The notes under the pieces are model-generated. The model did not search any database, was not told where the DNA came from, and saw nothing but the letters and a program-made list of their open reading frames with translations. From NCBI RefSeq assembly GCF_002995805.1, contig NZ_PVXL01000026.1, positions 1 to 64,000 on the forward strand: 64,000 nt of DNA. Direction: 5' to 3'. Numbering within the stretch: the stretch's first letter is position 1; each line of letters starts with the position of its first letter. Position numbers and translations under genes: made by a program. This document shows positions 1 through 8,922 of the stretch, in pieces. The stretch is from Neomoorella stamsii. GTDB taxonomy: Bacteria > Bacillota > DSM-521 > Neomoorellales > Neomoorellaceae.

Positions 1-99
1 TCCACAACAACTACGTCTACTGATGATGAAGATGAAGGCTTAGTCTGCCTTCTTGGACTTCATCATAAAAATGAAAATCTAAGAGAGCAAGAGATTTAA
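1..99 (+). CDS. C-terminal end of an unidentified protein, possibly the OpuC ATPase (partial)
   Basis: Frame 1 is open from the first base to a TAA at 97-99, giving 32 residues with an acidic stretch (DDEDE) and an end in REQEI. It lies 37 bases upstream of an osmoprotectant permease gene on the same strand. In OpuC operons the ATP-binding subunit with C-terminal CBS domains normally comes immediately before the permease, so this could be its tail. The residues alone carry no diagnostic motif, so the identity is inferred from position only. Confidence 0.4.
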   Translation, partial: STTTTSTDDEDEGLVCLLGLHHKNENLREQEI

Positions 100-136
100 C
101 GAGCTAGAAGCAAATTATTGAGATAGGAGGCGCAAG

Positions 137-760
137 ATGGATATGGTGCTGGCTCTGAGTTGGCAACACCTCAGCCTGTCGGTGATGGGAGTAGCGATGG
201 CCGCGGCAGGCGGCATTCCGTTGGGAATACTGTTGATCCGATACCGGTGGTTGGCCAAACCTGTAATGGCAGCCACCGAAGTGATCCAAACTATTCCCAG
301 CCTGGCCATGTTGGCTCTGTTGATGATGCTGTTCGGGCTGGGGGATACTACCCTCGTTGTATCGTTATTCCTTTATTCCCTCCTGCCCATCGTCCGCAAT
401 ACCTATACCGGGCTATTAGGGGTAGAACCCGGCCTGCTGGAGGCAGGTAAAGGCATGGGGATGACCAGGAGCCAATTAATATGGCGGGTGCAGGTACCGA
501 TTGCCCTACCGGTGATCCTGGCCGGCCTGCGTGTGGCTCTTGTCACGGCCATTGGCATTGCAACCATCGGCGTGCTCATTGGGGCAGGCGGCTTGGGGAC
601 GCTAATCTGGCGCGGGATTCAAACGAGGAACAACACTATGGTACTGATGGGGGCCGTACCTGCGGCGCTGCTGGCTATTTTGACCGACGCCGGTCTGGCC
701 CTGCTGGAACAAATATTGGTCCCGCGGGGGCTCAAAAAAAAGGCTGTCTCAGCATTATAA
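137..760 (+). CDS. opuCB: Osmoprotectant (glycine betaine/choline-type) ABC transporter permease
   Basis: This 207-residue integral membrane permease of the OpuCB/ProW family moves compatible solutes such as betaine, choline or carnitine across the membrane with an ATPase and a binding protein. It has about five or six hydrophobic segments. An EAA-type loop (EAGKGMGMTRSQLIWRVQVP) around residues 99-118 is where the ATPase docks. Length is normal for a stand-alone OpuCB (about 210-220 residues). The ATG at 137 has AGGAGG at 126-131. The next gene encodes the binding protein 23 bases downstream, and only one permease is in view. The family call is firm; the precise solute cannot be read from sequence. 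Confidence 0.88.
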   Translation: MDMVLALSWQHLSLSVMGVAMAAAGGIPLGILLIRYRWLAKPVMAATEVIQTIPSLAMLALLMMLFGLGDTTLVVSLFLYSLLPIVRNTYTGLLGVEPGLLEAGKGMGMTRSQLIWRVQVPIALPVILAGLRVALVTAIGIATIGVLIGAGGLGTLIWRGIQTRNNTMVLMGAVPAALLAILTDAGLALLEQILVPRGLKKKAVSAL

Positions 761-783
761 ATTTAAAGAAAGGATGGGATATC

Positions 784-1698
784 TTGCATCAGAAATCCAA
801 ACGAGTGGGGAAGCTGATCGCGCTAGCTACAGGCATCGCTATGTTGCTATTTGTAGCTGCCGGCTGCGGTGGAACCAGGGCTAAAGGCACAGTGGTTGTA
901 GGGTCCAAGGACTTTACCGAAAACATTCTCCTTGGCGAGATAATGGCCCAGCTCATAGAAGCCCATACGGACCTGAAGGTGGAACGCAAATTGAACTTGG
1001 GCGGTACCTTGGTTAACTTTAACGCCCTTAAAAAAGGCGATCTGGATCTTTACGCTGACTACACCGGCACCGGCCTGGTGGCAATCTTGAAAAAGGAAGT
1101 TATTAATGACCCCCAGAAGGCCTACGATACCGTCCAAAAGGAATATAACGAGCAGTTCAAGCTGAAGTGGCTGAAACCCTTTGGCTTTAATAACACCTAC
1201 GCCCTTGCGGTACCGGAGGAGATTGCTCAACAGCGTAACTTACAAAAAATTTCCGACCTGAAAAGCGTGGCCGGTGAGATGGTATTTGGGGCCGAGCAGG
1301 AATTTTTTAACCGCCCAGACGGCTATGACGGCTTAATTGCCACTTACGGGCTAAATTTCAAAAGCACCAAGCAGATGGAAACCGGCTTAAAATACGAAGC
1401 CATTCACAACAAGATGGTAGATGTAATCGATGCCTTCTCCACCGACGGCCAGTTGATTACCTATAAGCTAAAGATCCTGGAAGATGATAAACACTTCTTC
1501 CCGCCCTACTTTGCTGCACCGTTGGTACGTATGGACACCCTCGAGAAGTATCCCCAGCTAGAAGAAGTCCTGAACAAGCTGGCGGGCCAGCTCAATGATG
1601 ATGAGATGCGTCAGCTGAATTATCAGGTCGACGAGGAAAAAAAGGAAGTAGCCCAGGTAGCAAGAGATTTCCTGCTGAAAAAAGGCCTGATCGAGTAA
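784..1698 (+). CDS. opuCC: Osmoprotectant ABC transporter substrate-binding lipoprotein
   Basis: This 304-residue extracellular solute-binding lipoprotein of the OpuAC/OpuCC family captures quaternary-ammonium solutes for the upstream permease. The TTG at 784 follows an AAAGGATGGG ribosome site and gives a proper signal: a basic start (HQKSKR), a hydrophobic run and the lipobox AAGC at about residues 24-27. The mature domain begins with the family hallmark GSKDFTENILLGE. The reading frame is open upstream to 481, but that part overlaps the permease gene and would bury the signal peptide, so the short form is chosen. A strong terminator follows at 1786, so this is the last gene of the transporter operon. 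Confidence 0.9.
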   Translation: MHQKSKRVGKLIALATGIAMLLFVAAGCGGTRAKGTVVVGSKDFTENILLGEIMAQLIEAHTDLKVERKLNLGGTLVNFNALKKGDLDLYADYTGTGLVAILKKEVINDPQKAYDTVQKEYNEQFKLKWLKPFGFNNTYALAVPEEIAQQRNLQKISDLKSVAGEMVFGAEQEFFNRPDGYDGLIATYGLNFKSTKQMETGLKYEAIHNKMVDVIDAFSTDGQLITYKLKILEDDKHFFPPYFAAPLVRMDTLEKYPQLEEVLNKLAGQLNDDEMRQLNYQVDEEKKEVAQVARDFLLKKGLIE

Positions 1699-1785
1699 CA
1701 TGCGGTATAAAGCTTACAAAGAGTTTATCTGTACCATGAACGGGATACTATAGTCGAACTATTAAGGACCCACCAGTGCGACGGA

Positions 1786-1820
1786 GCCCGCCGGTCTTCT
1801 ACCGGCGGGCAAAATATTTT
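1786..1820 (+). terminator. Intrinsic terminator after the OpuC-type operon
   Basis: A perfect 10-base-pair stem (GCCCGCCGGT / ACCGGCGGGC) with a CTTCT loop is followed by AAAATATTTT. It ends the transporter operon. Confidence 0.85.
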
Positions 1821-1992
1821 CTTATGGTATTGATAACCGGGCGCTTGGGGAACTGGTAGCCATGCCTGCCCGCAATCCGAACACCATCGCCGCGCCTACC
1901 AGGAGATGGAGCGGCCGGGCCTGGCGCCGGGCAGCATGGCTAACTTCAAAAAGGGCATGCTAAACGTAAAAAACCTGCAGGTGAATTATACC
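1821..1992 (+). other. Gap with possible remnant coding sequence
   Basis: No complete gene is evident here. Two frames carry protein-like stretches. One reads about LGELVAMPARNPNTIAA up to roughly 1900. The other reads MERPGLAPGSMANFKKGMLN and continues in frame into the next gene from 1906. The change of frame near 1900 would fit a decayed gene fused by chance to the following reading frame. This is inference from translated text only. Confidence 0.25.
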
Positions 1993-2481
1993 ATGGATAT
2001 CCCTTTGGCTATTCCTTTCCTGGGCGGTTTAACCTTTACCCTGGCCCTGGCGGCAGGGATGGTCCGGCCCTGGCGGGGGTTATTACTCCTTTGGGCTGTA
2101 GGGGTAATTTTTGGCGCCACCGGCCTGGTCCCGGGGTTGTCGGCCCCTTATGTCGCCCTGGCTACGGTCGGGGGAGCCGTTACTCTGATGGCAGCCGAAG
2201 AAATTGCCCGGCGCTGGTACCGGGGGCATAAAGAAGCAGTCCTAGCCGGGAAACAGTTGTTAACAGGGAGTCTAGCGGCCCTGCTCCTGGCCGGGATTTT
2301 TCTAGGTCCCCTGTGGGGAATGATTCTGGCCGGGGGCACCGGCGGCCTGGGAGCGGCTTATTTAGCGCGCCGGCATTTACTACACGAATTAGCTGCGGGA
2401 TTGTTTTTACTCTGCTTACGGCTGGGAGCTTTATTTTTAACGGCCGTGCTGCTGGGCGGGCGCCTGCTTGGACTTTTTTAG
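1993..2481 (+). CDS. Hypothetical polytopic membrane protein
   Basis: About 162 residues if the ATG at 1993 is used (MDIPLAIPFLGG). It is strongly hydrophobic with four to five likely membrane segments separated by short basic loops (RRWYRGHK, ARRH), and it ends in a hydrophobic LLGLF. No family motif is recognised; the glycine- and leucine-rich layout is common to many small integral membrane proteins. The frame extends to 1906, but the added residues are hydrophilic and may be a remnant of other coding sequence. The chosen start has only a weak AGGTGA site about ten bases upstream, so the start is uncertain. It stands between two terminators and is probably transcribed alone. Confidence 0.6.
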   Translation: MDIPLAIPFLGGLTFTLALAAGMVRPWRGLLLLWAVGVIFGATGLVPGLSAPYVALATVGGAVTLMAAEEIARRWYRGHKEAVLAGKQLLTGSLAALLLAGIFLGPLWGMILAGGTGGLGAAYLARRHLLHELAAGLFLLCLRLGALFLTAVLLGGRLLGLF

Positions 2482-2491
2482 GGCGGGTAGC

Positions 2492-2520
2492 TTGCGGAAG
2501 ACAAACTAACGTTGTACAAT
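2492..2520 (+). promoter_or_regulatory. Sigma-A type promoter of the CDF transporter gene
   Basis: TTGCGG (2492-2497), a 17-base spacer, then TACAAT (2515-2520). Transcription would begin near 2527, giving a leader of about 145 bases before the transporter start codon. Confidence 0.6.
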
Positions 2521-2526
2521 GAGTAA

Positions 2527-2671
2527 AAGGCCTGGTGTCAGGGCCGGTACCGGCGCAGCAAAAGGACGTAGCAGCAAATTTGAGGTAGAACGTCAGTACT
2601 GGCAGGGGACTTCATCGCTCCCGGATGAAGTCCAATTTTTTACTTTTATAAGGATGCAGGAGGCCTTAAGA
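2527..2671 (+). promoter_or_regulatory. Structured 5' leader with terminator: candidate metal-sensing riboswitch
   Basis: The leader is GC-rich and rich in inverted repeats: CCTG/CAGG near 2531-2542, GCCGGTACCGGC at about 2543-2554, and GACGT/ACGTC at about 2565-2594. These are followed directly by an intrinsic terminator and then the ribosome site of a cation-efflux gene. This order (promoter, folded domain, terminator, start) is that of transcription-attenuating riboswitches. The NiCo (czcD) class is known upstream of CDF exporters, but I could not confirm its conserved bases by eye, so the class is a suggestion only. Confidence 0.45.
2607..2643 (+). terminator. Leader terminator (attenuator) before the CDF gene
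   Basis: A perfect 10-base-pair stem (GGACTTCATC / GATGAAGTCC) with a seven-base loop is followed by AATTTTTTACTTTT. It lies 29 bases upstream of the start codon and inside the likely transcript, so it should control read-through. Confidence 0.8.
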
Positions 2672-3598
2672 ATGGATATACGGACCAGAGCCGCCAGGGT
2701 ATCTGTCTTTTCCAACATAATTCTGGTGCTGGGTAAACTGGGGATCGGTTACTGGATGCACTCGGTCAGTGTCATGTCGGAAGCCATCCACTCCGGCCTG
2801 GACCTGGTGGCGGCAGCCATAGCTTATTTTTCCGTCCGGGAAGCCAGCAAGCCGGCTGATGCCGAGCACCGCTACGGCCATGGCAAAATTGAAAATATTT
2901 CGGGTACCATTGAAGCCCTGCTGATTTTCCTGGCAGCCCTCTGGATTATCTATGAAGCTATCAAAAGGCTTATCAGCGGCAGCCATGCCATTAACGAACC
3001 TCTGACCGGCGTGGCCGTCATGGGCGGGGCCGCCCTGGTCAACTACCTGGTTTCCCGTTATCTCTTCCGGGTAGCGAAAGATACGGACTCCATCGCCCTG
3101 GAGGCTGACGCCTGGCACCTGCGTACCGATGTTTATACTTCCGCCGGGGTAATGCTGGGCCTGGTAGCCCTTTATTTTACCGGTTTCCAATGGCTGGATC
3201 CCCTGGTGGCCCTGGTGGTGGCCGTCATGATCATCAAGGCGGCCTACCATTTAACCCGGGAGGCCATGCTGCCCCTGATGGATGTCAGCCTGCCGGCTGA
3301 AGAAGAACAGGTAATTAAAGAAATCATCGCTCGGCATGCCGATGAATATGTTGAATTTCATAAATTACGCACCCGCAAGGCTGGCCGGGACCGCCAGGTA
3401 GACCTGCACCTGGTGGTACCGCGTTACAAGCATATCGATTATGTCCATGACCTCTGTGAGCATATTGGCGATGAGATAAGAGCAGCTCTGCCTTACACCG
3501 ATGTTTTAATCCATGCCGAACCCTGCTCTTCAGCGGTGGATTGCCGGGTGTGTACCACCTGCCCGGAGAAGGAAAATCGTTCCTCGAAGGCGAATTGA
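2672..3598 (+). CDS. Cation diffusion facilitator (CDF) metal efflux transporter
   Basis: This 308-residue CDF-family exporter uses the proton gradient to expel divalent metals. TM2 carries HSGLD and TM5 carries HLRTD: an HxxxD/HxxxD site, which in this family goes with zinc-type (also cobalt/nickel/cadmium) selectivity rather than the DxxxD of FieF or the Mn types. A soluble ferredoxin-like C-terminal domain follows, ending in an unusual tail with four cysteines (CSSAVDCRVCTTC), a possible extra metal site. The ATG at 2672 has AGGAGG at 2659-2664; the open frame upstream crosses the leader terminator and is not coding. Regulation is probably through the leader described above. Confidence 0.88.
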   Translation: MDIRTRAARVSVFSNIILVLGKLGIGYWMHSVSVMSEAIHSGLDLVAAAIAYFSVREASKPADAEHRYGHGKIENISGTIEALLIFLAALWIIYEAIKRLISGSHAINEPLTGVAVMGGAALVNYLVSRYLFRVAKDTDSIALEADAWHLRTDVYTSAGVMLGLVALYFTGFQWLDPLVALVVAVMIIKAAYHLTREAMLPLMDVSLPAEEEQVIKEIIARHADEYVEFHKLRTRKAGRDRQVDLHLVVPRYKHIDYVHDLCEHIGDEIRAALPYTDVLIHAEPCSSAVDCRVCTTCPEKENRSSKAN

Positions 3599-3639
3599 AA
3601 TAGATGCGAACATCGTCTATTTTTCGGGGGTGGACCGTG

Positions 3640-3957
3640 ATGCAGATTTTTTCCCTCCTGGCCATTTTTTTTGCCCTACTGGTGGCTATCTTTGCCGTCC
3701 AGAATGCAGGCCCGGTAGAAATTAATTTTTTAGCCTGGCAATTTAGTAATATTTCCCTGGTCCTGGTTATCCTGGGGTCAGCAGCCTTCGGTGCCCTGGT
3801 GGTATTTTTGCTGGGCGCCGTCAGGCAGGTACGCCAGGCCCGGGAAATAAGAGAATTAAAAAGCCAGCATAAAAGACTGCAGGAAACCATAGCCCGCCTC
3901 GAGCAAGTGGCAGCGGGAACGGGGGCAGGCCGGCAAGAAAGGGAGCAGGAAGCTTGA
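3640..3957 (+). CDS. LapA-family (DUF1049) membrane protein
   Basis: About 105 residues: two membrane segments (roughly residues 1-22 and 40-63) joined by a short loop with the family sequence VQNAGPVEINF, then a basic coiled-coil tail (REIRELKSQHKRLQETIARL). This matches the LapA/DUF1049 family; members in enterobacteria assist lipopolysaccharide assembly, but the role in Firmicutes is not established. ATG 3640 or GTG 3637 can start behind GGGGGTGG. The end overlaps the recJ start by four bases, so the two are translationally coupled. Confidence 0.75.
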   Translation: MQIFSLLAIFFALLVAIFAVQNAGPVEINFLAWQFSNISLVLVILGSAAFGALVVFLLGAVRQVRQAREIRELKSQHKRLQETIARLEQVAAGTGAGRQEREQEA

Positions 3958-6710
3958 CAGGAACCCAGTGGGCCATACCTCCAGTTAACCTGCCGGAGAG
4001 GCTGGCCCTGGCCCGGGAGTTACATATCTCACCTGTGACGGCGCAAATTCTTCTCAACCGGGGCATAACTACGGCGGCAGCGGCCAGGGCCTTTTTCCAG
4101 CCGGATCCGGCCAATCTTATCCCGCCGGAGAAAATTCCCGGCCTGCCGGCAGCCCGGGAACGCCTGGTCCAGGCCATAGAAAAACGGGAAAAAATCATGG
4201 TCCATGGGGACTATGATGTCGACGGCCTGGCAGCCACGGCCATTATGCTGGAAACCCTGGCGCGCCTGGGGGTTGAGGCTGAAGTTTATATTCCCGACCG
4301 CCTGGAGGAGGGTTACGGTTTAAAAAAGAAGGCCCTCATTAAAGCGTTAGAGTTAGATTACCGCCTGGTGGTAACGGTGGACTGCGGCATTACTTCCCTG
4401 GAGGAGGCTATCTTTGCCCGGCAGCAAGGGCTGGACCTGATTATTACCGACCACCACCGGCCCGGGGCGGAATTGCCGCAGGCCAGGGCCGTAGTTAACC
4501 CCCTGCTGGCACCGGACCTGCCTCCCCTCTGCGGCGCCGGGGTAGCCTTTAAACTGGCCCAGTCCCTCGCGAATTACTTTGGACTCGCGCCGCAAGGGGA
4601 AGTGGCCGCCGGCTGGGCCCTGGACCTGGTAGCCCTGGCAACCATCGCCGACGCCGTACCCCTCCTGGGAGAAAACCGCCTCCTGGTCCAGCTGGGTTTA
4701 AAAGCCCTGGCCGGAGGCGCGCGGCCCGGCCTGAAGGCCCTGGGAGAGGTGGCAGGCCTGCCGGCCAGGGAGTGGACGGCCAGGGAAGTGGCCTTCGGCC
4801 TTGTTCCCCGCTTGAATGCCTGCGGCCGCCTGGGAAGTGCCTTGCCGGCCCTGGAAATTTTACTTACTTCTTCTCCCCAGCGAGCCCTGGAGCTGGCCCA
4901 GCACCTGCAGAGGGAAAACCAGGCCCGCAGGCTCCTGGAGGAGAGCATTGCCGTCGAGGCCGAAACCATGGCCGCGCAAGCTTACGCGGCAGGCGACCAG
5001 GGCCTGGTCCTGGCGGCTGAGGGCTGGCACCCGGGGGTAACCGGCATTGTTGCTGCCCGCCTGGTGGAAAAATTCAACTGCCCGGTTGTTTTAATCGCCC
5101 TGGCGGGGGATAGAGGGCGGGGTTCGGGGCGCAGCCTCCCGGGTATCAATCTCCATGAAATCCTCACCAGGTGCCGTTCTCACCTCCTGGCCTTTGGCGG
5201 CCATGCCCAGGCAGCGGGACTGGAGATCGCTGCTAAAGAAATCCCGGCCTTCCAGGCCGTTTTTAATGAAGCTGTAAGGTCACTAATGACTGAGGTTCAA
5301 CTGGCTCCTGCAATAGCACCTGAGGCGGAAGTCCTTTTCAGCCAGCTGGACTGGGAGCTACTGGCGGAGCTGGAGGGCCTGGCTCCATATGGCGAGGGCA
5401 ATCCCCGTCCCCTCCTGGTCTACAGCAACGCCCGTTTAAAGGCGGCCCGCCAGGTGGGCAGCAATGGTGCCCATTTAAAGTTGACGGTAGGCGGGGAAGG
5501 CAGGCAACTGGAGGCTATCGGCTTTAACCTGCAATTACCGCCGGGCCTGTCTCCCGGTGACCTGGTGGACCTGGCCTTTTACCTGGAGCGGGACAACTAC
5601 CAGGGACGGGAGGAGCTCCAGCTCGCGCTGGCAGCCCTCCGGCCGGCAGGCAGGATACCGGCACTGCCGGTTGTAAGCAAGGAACTGGTGGCGGCAACCA
5701 GCCAGGCAGGGGCCAATCCCACCTGGTGCCGGCAATTGCAGGCAGTCTTAAACGGCAACCGGCCTGTCGCGGGGCTTTTATTCGCCACCAGCCTGGCTAT
5801 TCGCCAGTGCTATTACGGTTTAAAGCGATGTTTAAAGAATCCAGTATCCTTACGCCCCCTGGGCCCCTGGCTAGGACAGGCGGGTTTTAACAGTATTTTA
5901 AGCCAGGGAAGAGGGATCATCACCTGTCACCCCTTCTGGCCGGCAGAAGCAGGGGCCGGGGAAGATTCCTTCCTGGTATCTGCCCTGGTCACCGGGGAAC
6001 AGGCGGCAGGGTACCTGTTACGTCCTGCCGGCAGCCCGGCAATCTGGCAGGTATTCCCGGAACTGTTGCCCCTCTTAACAGAGCTGCTGGCCAGGGGACA
6101 AAACGTCCTCCTATATGAAAGGGACGCTGCGCAGATGCTGCAACTGGCAGCCCGGTTGCAGCAGGAGCTGCCCGGGGTGCGGCTGGCCGTAGATACTTTT
6201 CTTGATGCCCGGCACCTCTGGCTGGCCCGGGAAACGGCTTTGAGCGGCCGCCTGCCGCTGCTGGTAGCCAGCCGGGAGATGCCGGCATGGTTTTACCCCG
6301 CCGATGCTGTAATCTTTAATTACCCTCCCGGCAGCCAGGAGGAAATAGAGCTGGCCCTGCCGGCGGCTGAACAGGTGCCGGAAGTATATATCAACCTCCG
6401 GGAAGGGGACAGGCAGCCGGAAAACCTGCGCCGGGAACTGGTAGTATTTTACCGCCAGCTGCAAAAAGGGACTAACAACGGCAGCAGGCTTTACATAATT
6501 AATAATAAAGGTTATCATCAACGATGGTACCTGGCGATTTTTGAAGAACTTGGTCTCATCCGGGTCGAAAGCCGGGGGCGGGAGCTGGCCATTCATCTCC
6601 AGGAGGTAGCTGCCAGGTGCAATTTAATGGCTTCCCGGCGTTACCGCCAGCTTTTGGCGGAAACGGAAATGGCCCGGCAATTTTACCGGCAAATTGCAGG
6701 CGGGAGGTGA
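3954..6710 (+). CDS. recJ: Single-stranded-DNA-specific 5'-3' exonuclease RecJ
   Basis: This 918-residue DHH-superfamily nuclease degrades single-stranded DNA 5' to 3' in RecF-type recombination and mismatch and base-excision repair. The N-terminal catalytic core has GDYDVDG (about residues 83-89) and the DHH motif (about residue 164). A DHHA1 domain with FGGHAQAAG lies near residues 410-420 and an OB-fold follows. It is much longer than the E. coli protein (577) and longer than the Bacillus one, because of a C-terminal extension of about 300 residues typical of Firmicutes. TTG 3954 overlaps the preceding stop and follows GGGAGCAGG. The next gene, rel, begins seven bases after it, as in many Clostridia. 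Confidence 0.93.
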   Translation: MTGTQWAIPPVNLPERLALARELHISPVTAQILLNRGITTAAAARAFFQPDPANLIPPEKIPGLPAARERLVQAIEKREKIMVHGDYDVDGLAATAIMLETLARLGVEAEVYIPDRLEEGYGLKKKALIKALELDYRLVVTVDCGITSLEEAIFARQQGLDLIITDHHRPGAELPQARAVVNPLLAPDLPPLCGAGVAFKLAQSLANYFGLAPQGEVAAGWALDLVALATIADAVPLLGENRLLVQLGLKALAGGARPGLKALGEVAGLPAREWTAREVAFGLVPRLNACGRLGSALPALEILLTSSPQRALELAQHLQRENQARRLLEESIAVEAETMAAQAYAAGDQGLVLAAEGWHPGVTGIVAARLVEKFNCPVVLIALAGDRGRGSGRSLPGINLHEILTRCRSHLLAFGGHAQAAGLEIAAKEIPAFQAVFNEAVRSLMTEVQLAPAIAPEAEVLFSQLDWELLAELEGLAPYGEGNPRPLLVYSNARLKAARQVGSNGAHLKLTVGGEGRQLEAIGFNLQLPPGLSPGDLVDLAFYLERDNYQGREELQLALAALRPAGRIPALPVVSKELVAATSQAGANPTWCRQLQAVLNGNRPVAGLLFATSLAIRQCYYGLKRCLKNPVSLRPLGPWLGQAGFNSILSQGRGIITCHPFWPAEAGAGEDSFLVSALVTGEQAAGYLLRPAGSPAIWQVFPELLPLLTELLARGQNVLLYERDAAQMLQLAARLQQELPGVRLAVDTFLDARHLWLARETALSGRLPLLVASREMPAWFYPADAVIFNYPPGSQEEIELALPAAEQVPEVYINLREGDRQPENLRRELVVFYRQLQKGTNNGSRLYIINNKGYHQRWYLAIFEELGLIRVESRGRELAIHLQEVAARCNLMASRRYRQLLAETEMARQFYRQIAGGR

Positions 6711-6716
6711 TGCCCT

Positions 6717-8873
6717 GTGGACCTGAAGGAACTGGAGCAACAGGTTAAAAGCTACCAGCCGGGAGCGGACCTGAAACTCCTGGATGACGCCTATCAGTTT
6801 GCTGCTGCCGCCCACCAGGGACAGAAACGGCGCTCGGGGGAAGATTATATTACTCACCCCTTAAATGTGGCTGCTATCCTGGCGGAATTGCAGCTGGACG
6901 TGGTGACCATAGCAGCGGCCCTCCTCCATGATGTGGTGGAAGATACGCCCATCAGCCTGGATACTATCAGGGAAATTTTTGGCGATGAAGTGGCCCTTCT
7001 GGTCGACGGCGTCACCAAGCTCAGCCGCCTGGAATACAAGACCAAGGAAGAACAGCAGGCGGAGACTTTACGCAAGATGCTTCTGGCCATGGCCCAGGAT
7101 ATCCGGGTCATCCTGATCAAACTGGCCGACCGCCTGCATAACATGCGCACCTTGAAGCACCACCCGCCGGAAAAGCAGCAGGAGATAGCCCGGGAGACCC
7201 TGGAAATCTTCGCGCCCCTGGCCCACCGCCTGGGTATTTTCCGCCTGAAGTGGGAGCTTGAGGACCAGTCCCTGCGCTATCTCGAACCCGAACGCTATTA
7301 TGAGCTGGTCAACAGCATTAACATGAAGCGCCGGGAACGGGAAGAATATATCCAGCAAGTGGTTAAGATCCTGGGGGAGAAATTAGCCGAAAGTGGGATT
7401 AAAGCCGACATCCAGGGGCGGCCCAAGCATTTTTACAGCATTTATAATAAAATGGTCAAGCAGGGCAAGGAGTTAAGCGAGATATATGACCTCATCGCCG
7501 TGCGAGTGATTGTTGATACCGTAAAGGATTGTTATGCCGTCCTGGGGCTGGTCCACGCCCTGTGGAAGCCTATTCCAGGGCGCTTTAAGGATTACATCGC
7601 CATGCCCAAACCCAATATGTACCAGTCCCTGCATACCACCGTTATCGGCCCTAACGGTGATCCCTTTGAGATCCAGATCCGTACCTGGGAAATGCATCGC
7701 ACGGCCGAATACGGCATTGCCGCCCACTGGCGCTATAAAGAAGACGGCGGTAACTCGGACCCGGACTTTGAGCAAAAATTGACCTGGCTGCGGCAGCTCC
7801 TGGACTGGCAGCGAGAGATGCGCGATCCCCGGGAGTTCATGGAATCGCTGAAGATCGATCTCTTTTCCGATCGCGTCTATGTCTTTACCCCCAAGGGGGA
7901 TGTAGTGGAACTGCCGGCCGGTTCGGTGCCCATAGACTTCGCCTACCGGGTGCATACCGATGTGGGTCACCGCTGTACCGGGGCCCGGGTTAACGGCCGC
8001 ATTGTACCCCTTGATTATAAGTTAAAAACAGGGGATATTGTTGAAGTTTTAACCACCAAGGGCAGCCGCCCCAGCCGGGACTGGCTGCACATCGTCAAGA
8101 CTTCCCAGGCCAAAAACCGCATCCGCCAGTGGTTTAGAAAGGAAGAGCGGGAGAAAAACCTGGCCAGGGGCCGGGAACTGCTGGAAAAGGAATGCCAGAA
8201 GCAGGGCTTTGACCCGGAAGAGATTCTAAAACCCGCTTTGCTCCAGGAAGCGGCCCGGAAATTCAATGTAGCCACTAGCGAAGACCTGTATGTAATGGTG
8301 GGTGATGGTGTCCTTACTCCCTATCAAGTACTCGGCCGCCTGAAGGGAGAAGAAGAAGTACCGCCACCTGCCGAGGCTGCTAAAACAACAGTTAAGCCCT
8401 GGAGCGGCTACGGCAAACCTTCCCATGGCATCCGGGTCAAGGGGATGGATAACCTGGATATCCGCCTGGCCCACTGCTGCAATCCCCTGCCCGGGGATGT
8501 CATCCTGGGTTATATAACCCGGGGGAGGGGGGTCAGCGTCCACCGGGCCGACTGCCCCAATATCAACCACCACCGGGAAACGGAAAGGGAGCGGATTATT
8601 GAGGTGGCCTGGGACGGTACCGCTGACGCCACCTACCAGGTGCATATTGAGGCCCTGGCCCTGGACCGGCCCAATCTGGCCATGGATATTATGGCCGCAG
8701 TGGCGGATACCAAAACCATTATTAACTCTGTCCACGCCCGGGCCACCAGGAATGACCAGGCCCTGGTGGATTTAAAGATTGAAATCAGGAGCCTGGAGCA
8801 CCTGAACTATATTATGGATAAAATCCGCCGTATCCGTGATGTGATGGAGGTCAAAAGGGTGGTTCCCAGTTAG
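6717..8873 (+). CDS. rel: Bifunctional (p)ppGpp synthetase/hydrolase (RelA/SpoT family)
   Basis: This 718-residue alarmone enzyme both makes (p)ppGpp from ATP and GTP or GDP and breaks it down, setting the stringent response. Order of domains: HD hydrolase with HDVVEDT (about residues 66-72), synthetase (about 230-350, with RTAEYGIAAHWRYK), TGS (about 380-445, VYVFTPKGDVVELPAGS), a zinc-finger-like region with HCCNPLPGD, and a C-terminal ACT domain. An intact hydrolase motif indicates a bifunctional Rel, as expected when one enzyme serves the cell. GTG 6717 follows GGGAGGTGA with six bases between. It lies in a recJ-rel-dtd-hydrolase-hisS run. Confidence 0.95.
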   Translation: MDLKELEQQVKSYQPGADLKLLDDAYQFAAAAHQGQKRRSGEDYITHPLNVAAILAELQLDVVTIAAALLHDVVEDTPISLDTIREIFGDEVALLVDGVTKLSRLEYKTKEEQQAETLRKMLLAMAQDIRVILIKLADRLHNMRTLKHHPPEKQQEIARETLEIFAPLAHRLGIFRLKWELEDQSLRYLEPERYYELVNSINMKRREREEYIQQVVKILGEKLAESGIKADIQGRPKHFYSIYNKMVKQGKELSEIYDLIAVRVIVDTVKDCYAVLGLVHALWKPIPGRFKDYIAMPKPNMYQSLHTTVIGPNGDPFEIQIRTWEMHRTAEYGIAAHWRYKEDGGNSDPDFEQKLTWLRQLLDWQREMRDPREFMESLKIDLFSDRVYVFTPKGDVVELPAGSVPIDFAYRVHTDVGHRCTGARVNGRIVPLDYKLKTGDIVEVLTTKGSRPSRDWLHIVKTSQAKNRIRQWFRKEEREKNLARGRELLEKECQKQGFDPEEILKPALLQEAARKFNVATSEDLYVMVGDGVLTPYQVLGRLKGEEEVPPPAEAAKTTVKPWSGYGKPSHGIRVKGMDNLDIRLAHCCNPLPGDVILGYITRGRGVSVHRADCPNINHHRETERERIIEVAWDGTADATYQVHIEALALDRPNLAMDIMAAVADTKTIINSVHARATRNDQALVDLKIEIRSLEHLNYIMDKIRRIRDVMEVKRVVPS

Positions 8874-8922
8874 TGACCACGGGCTTTGTTTTCGTGGATT
8901 TTTGTGTTAAACTGGAAGGCAG

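Noticed and set aside
481-783. Upstream extension of the binding-protein frame (405-residue form)
   Set aside because: It overlaps the permease gene, and a lipoprotein signal starts cleanly at TTG 784.
2313-2522. Frame-shifted ORF overlapping the membrane protein gene
   Set aside because: Shadow frame of 1993-2481 running into the promoter of the CDF gene.
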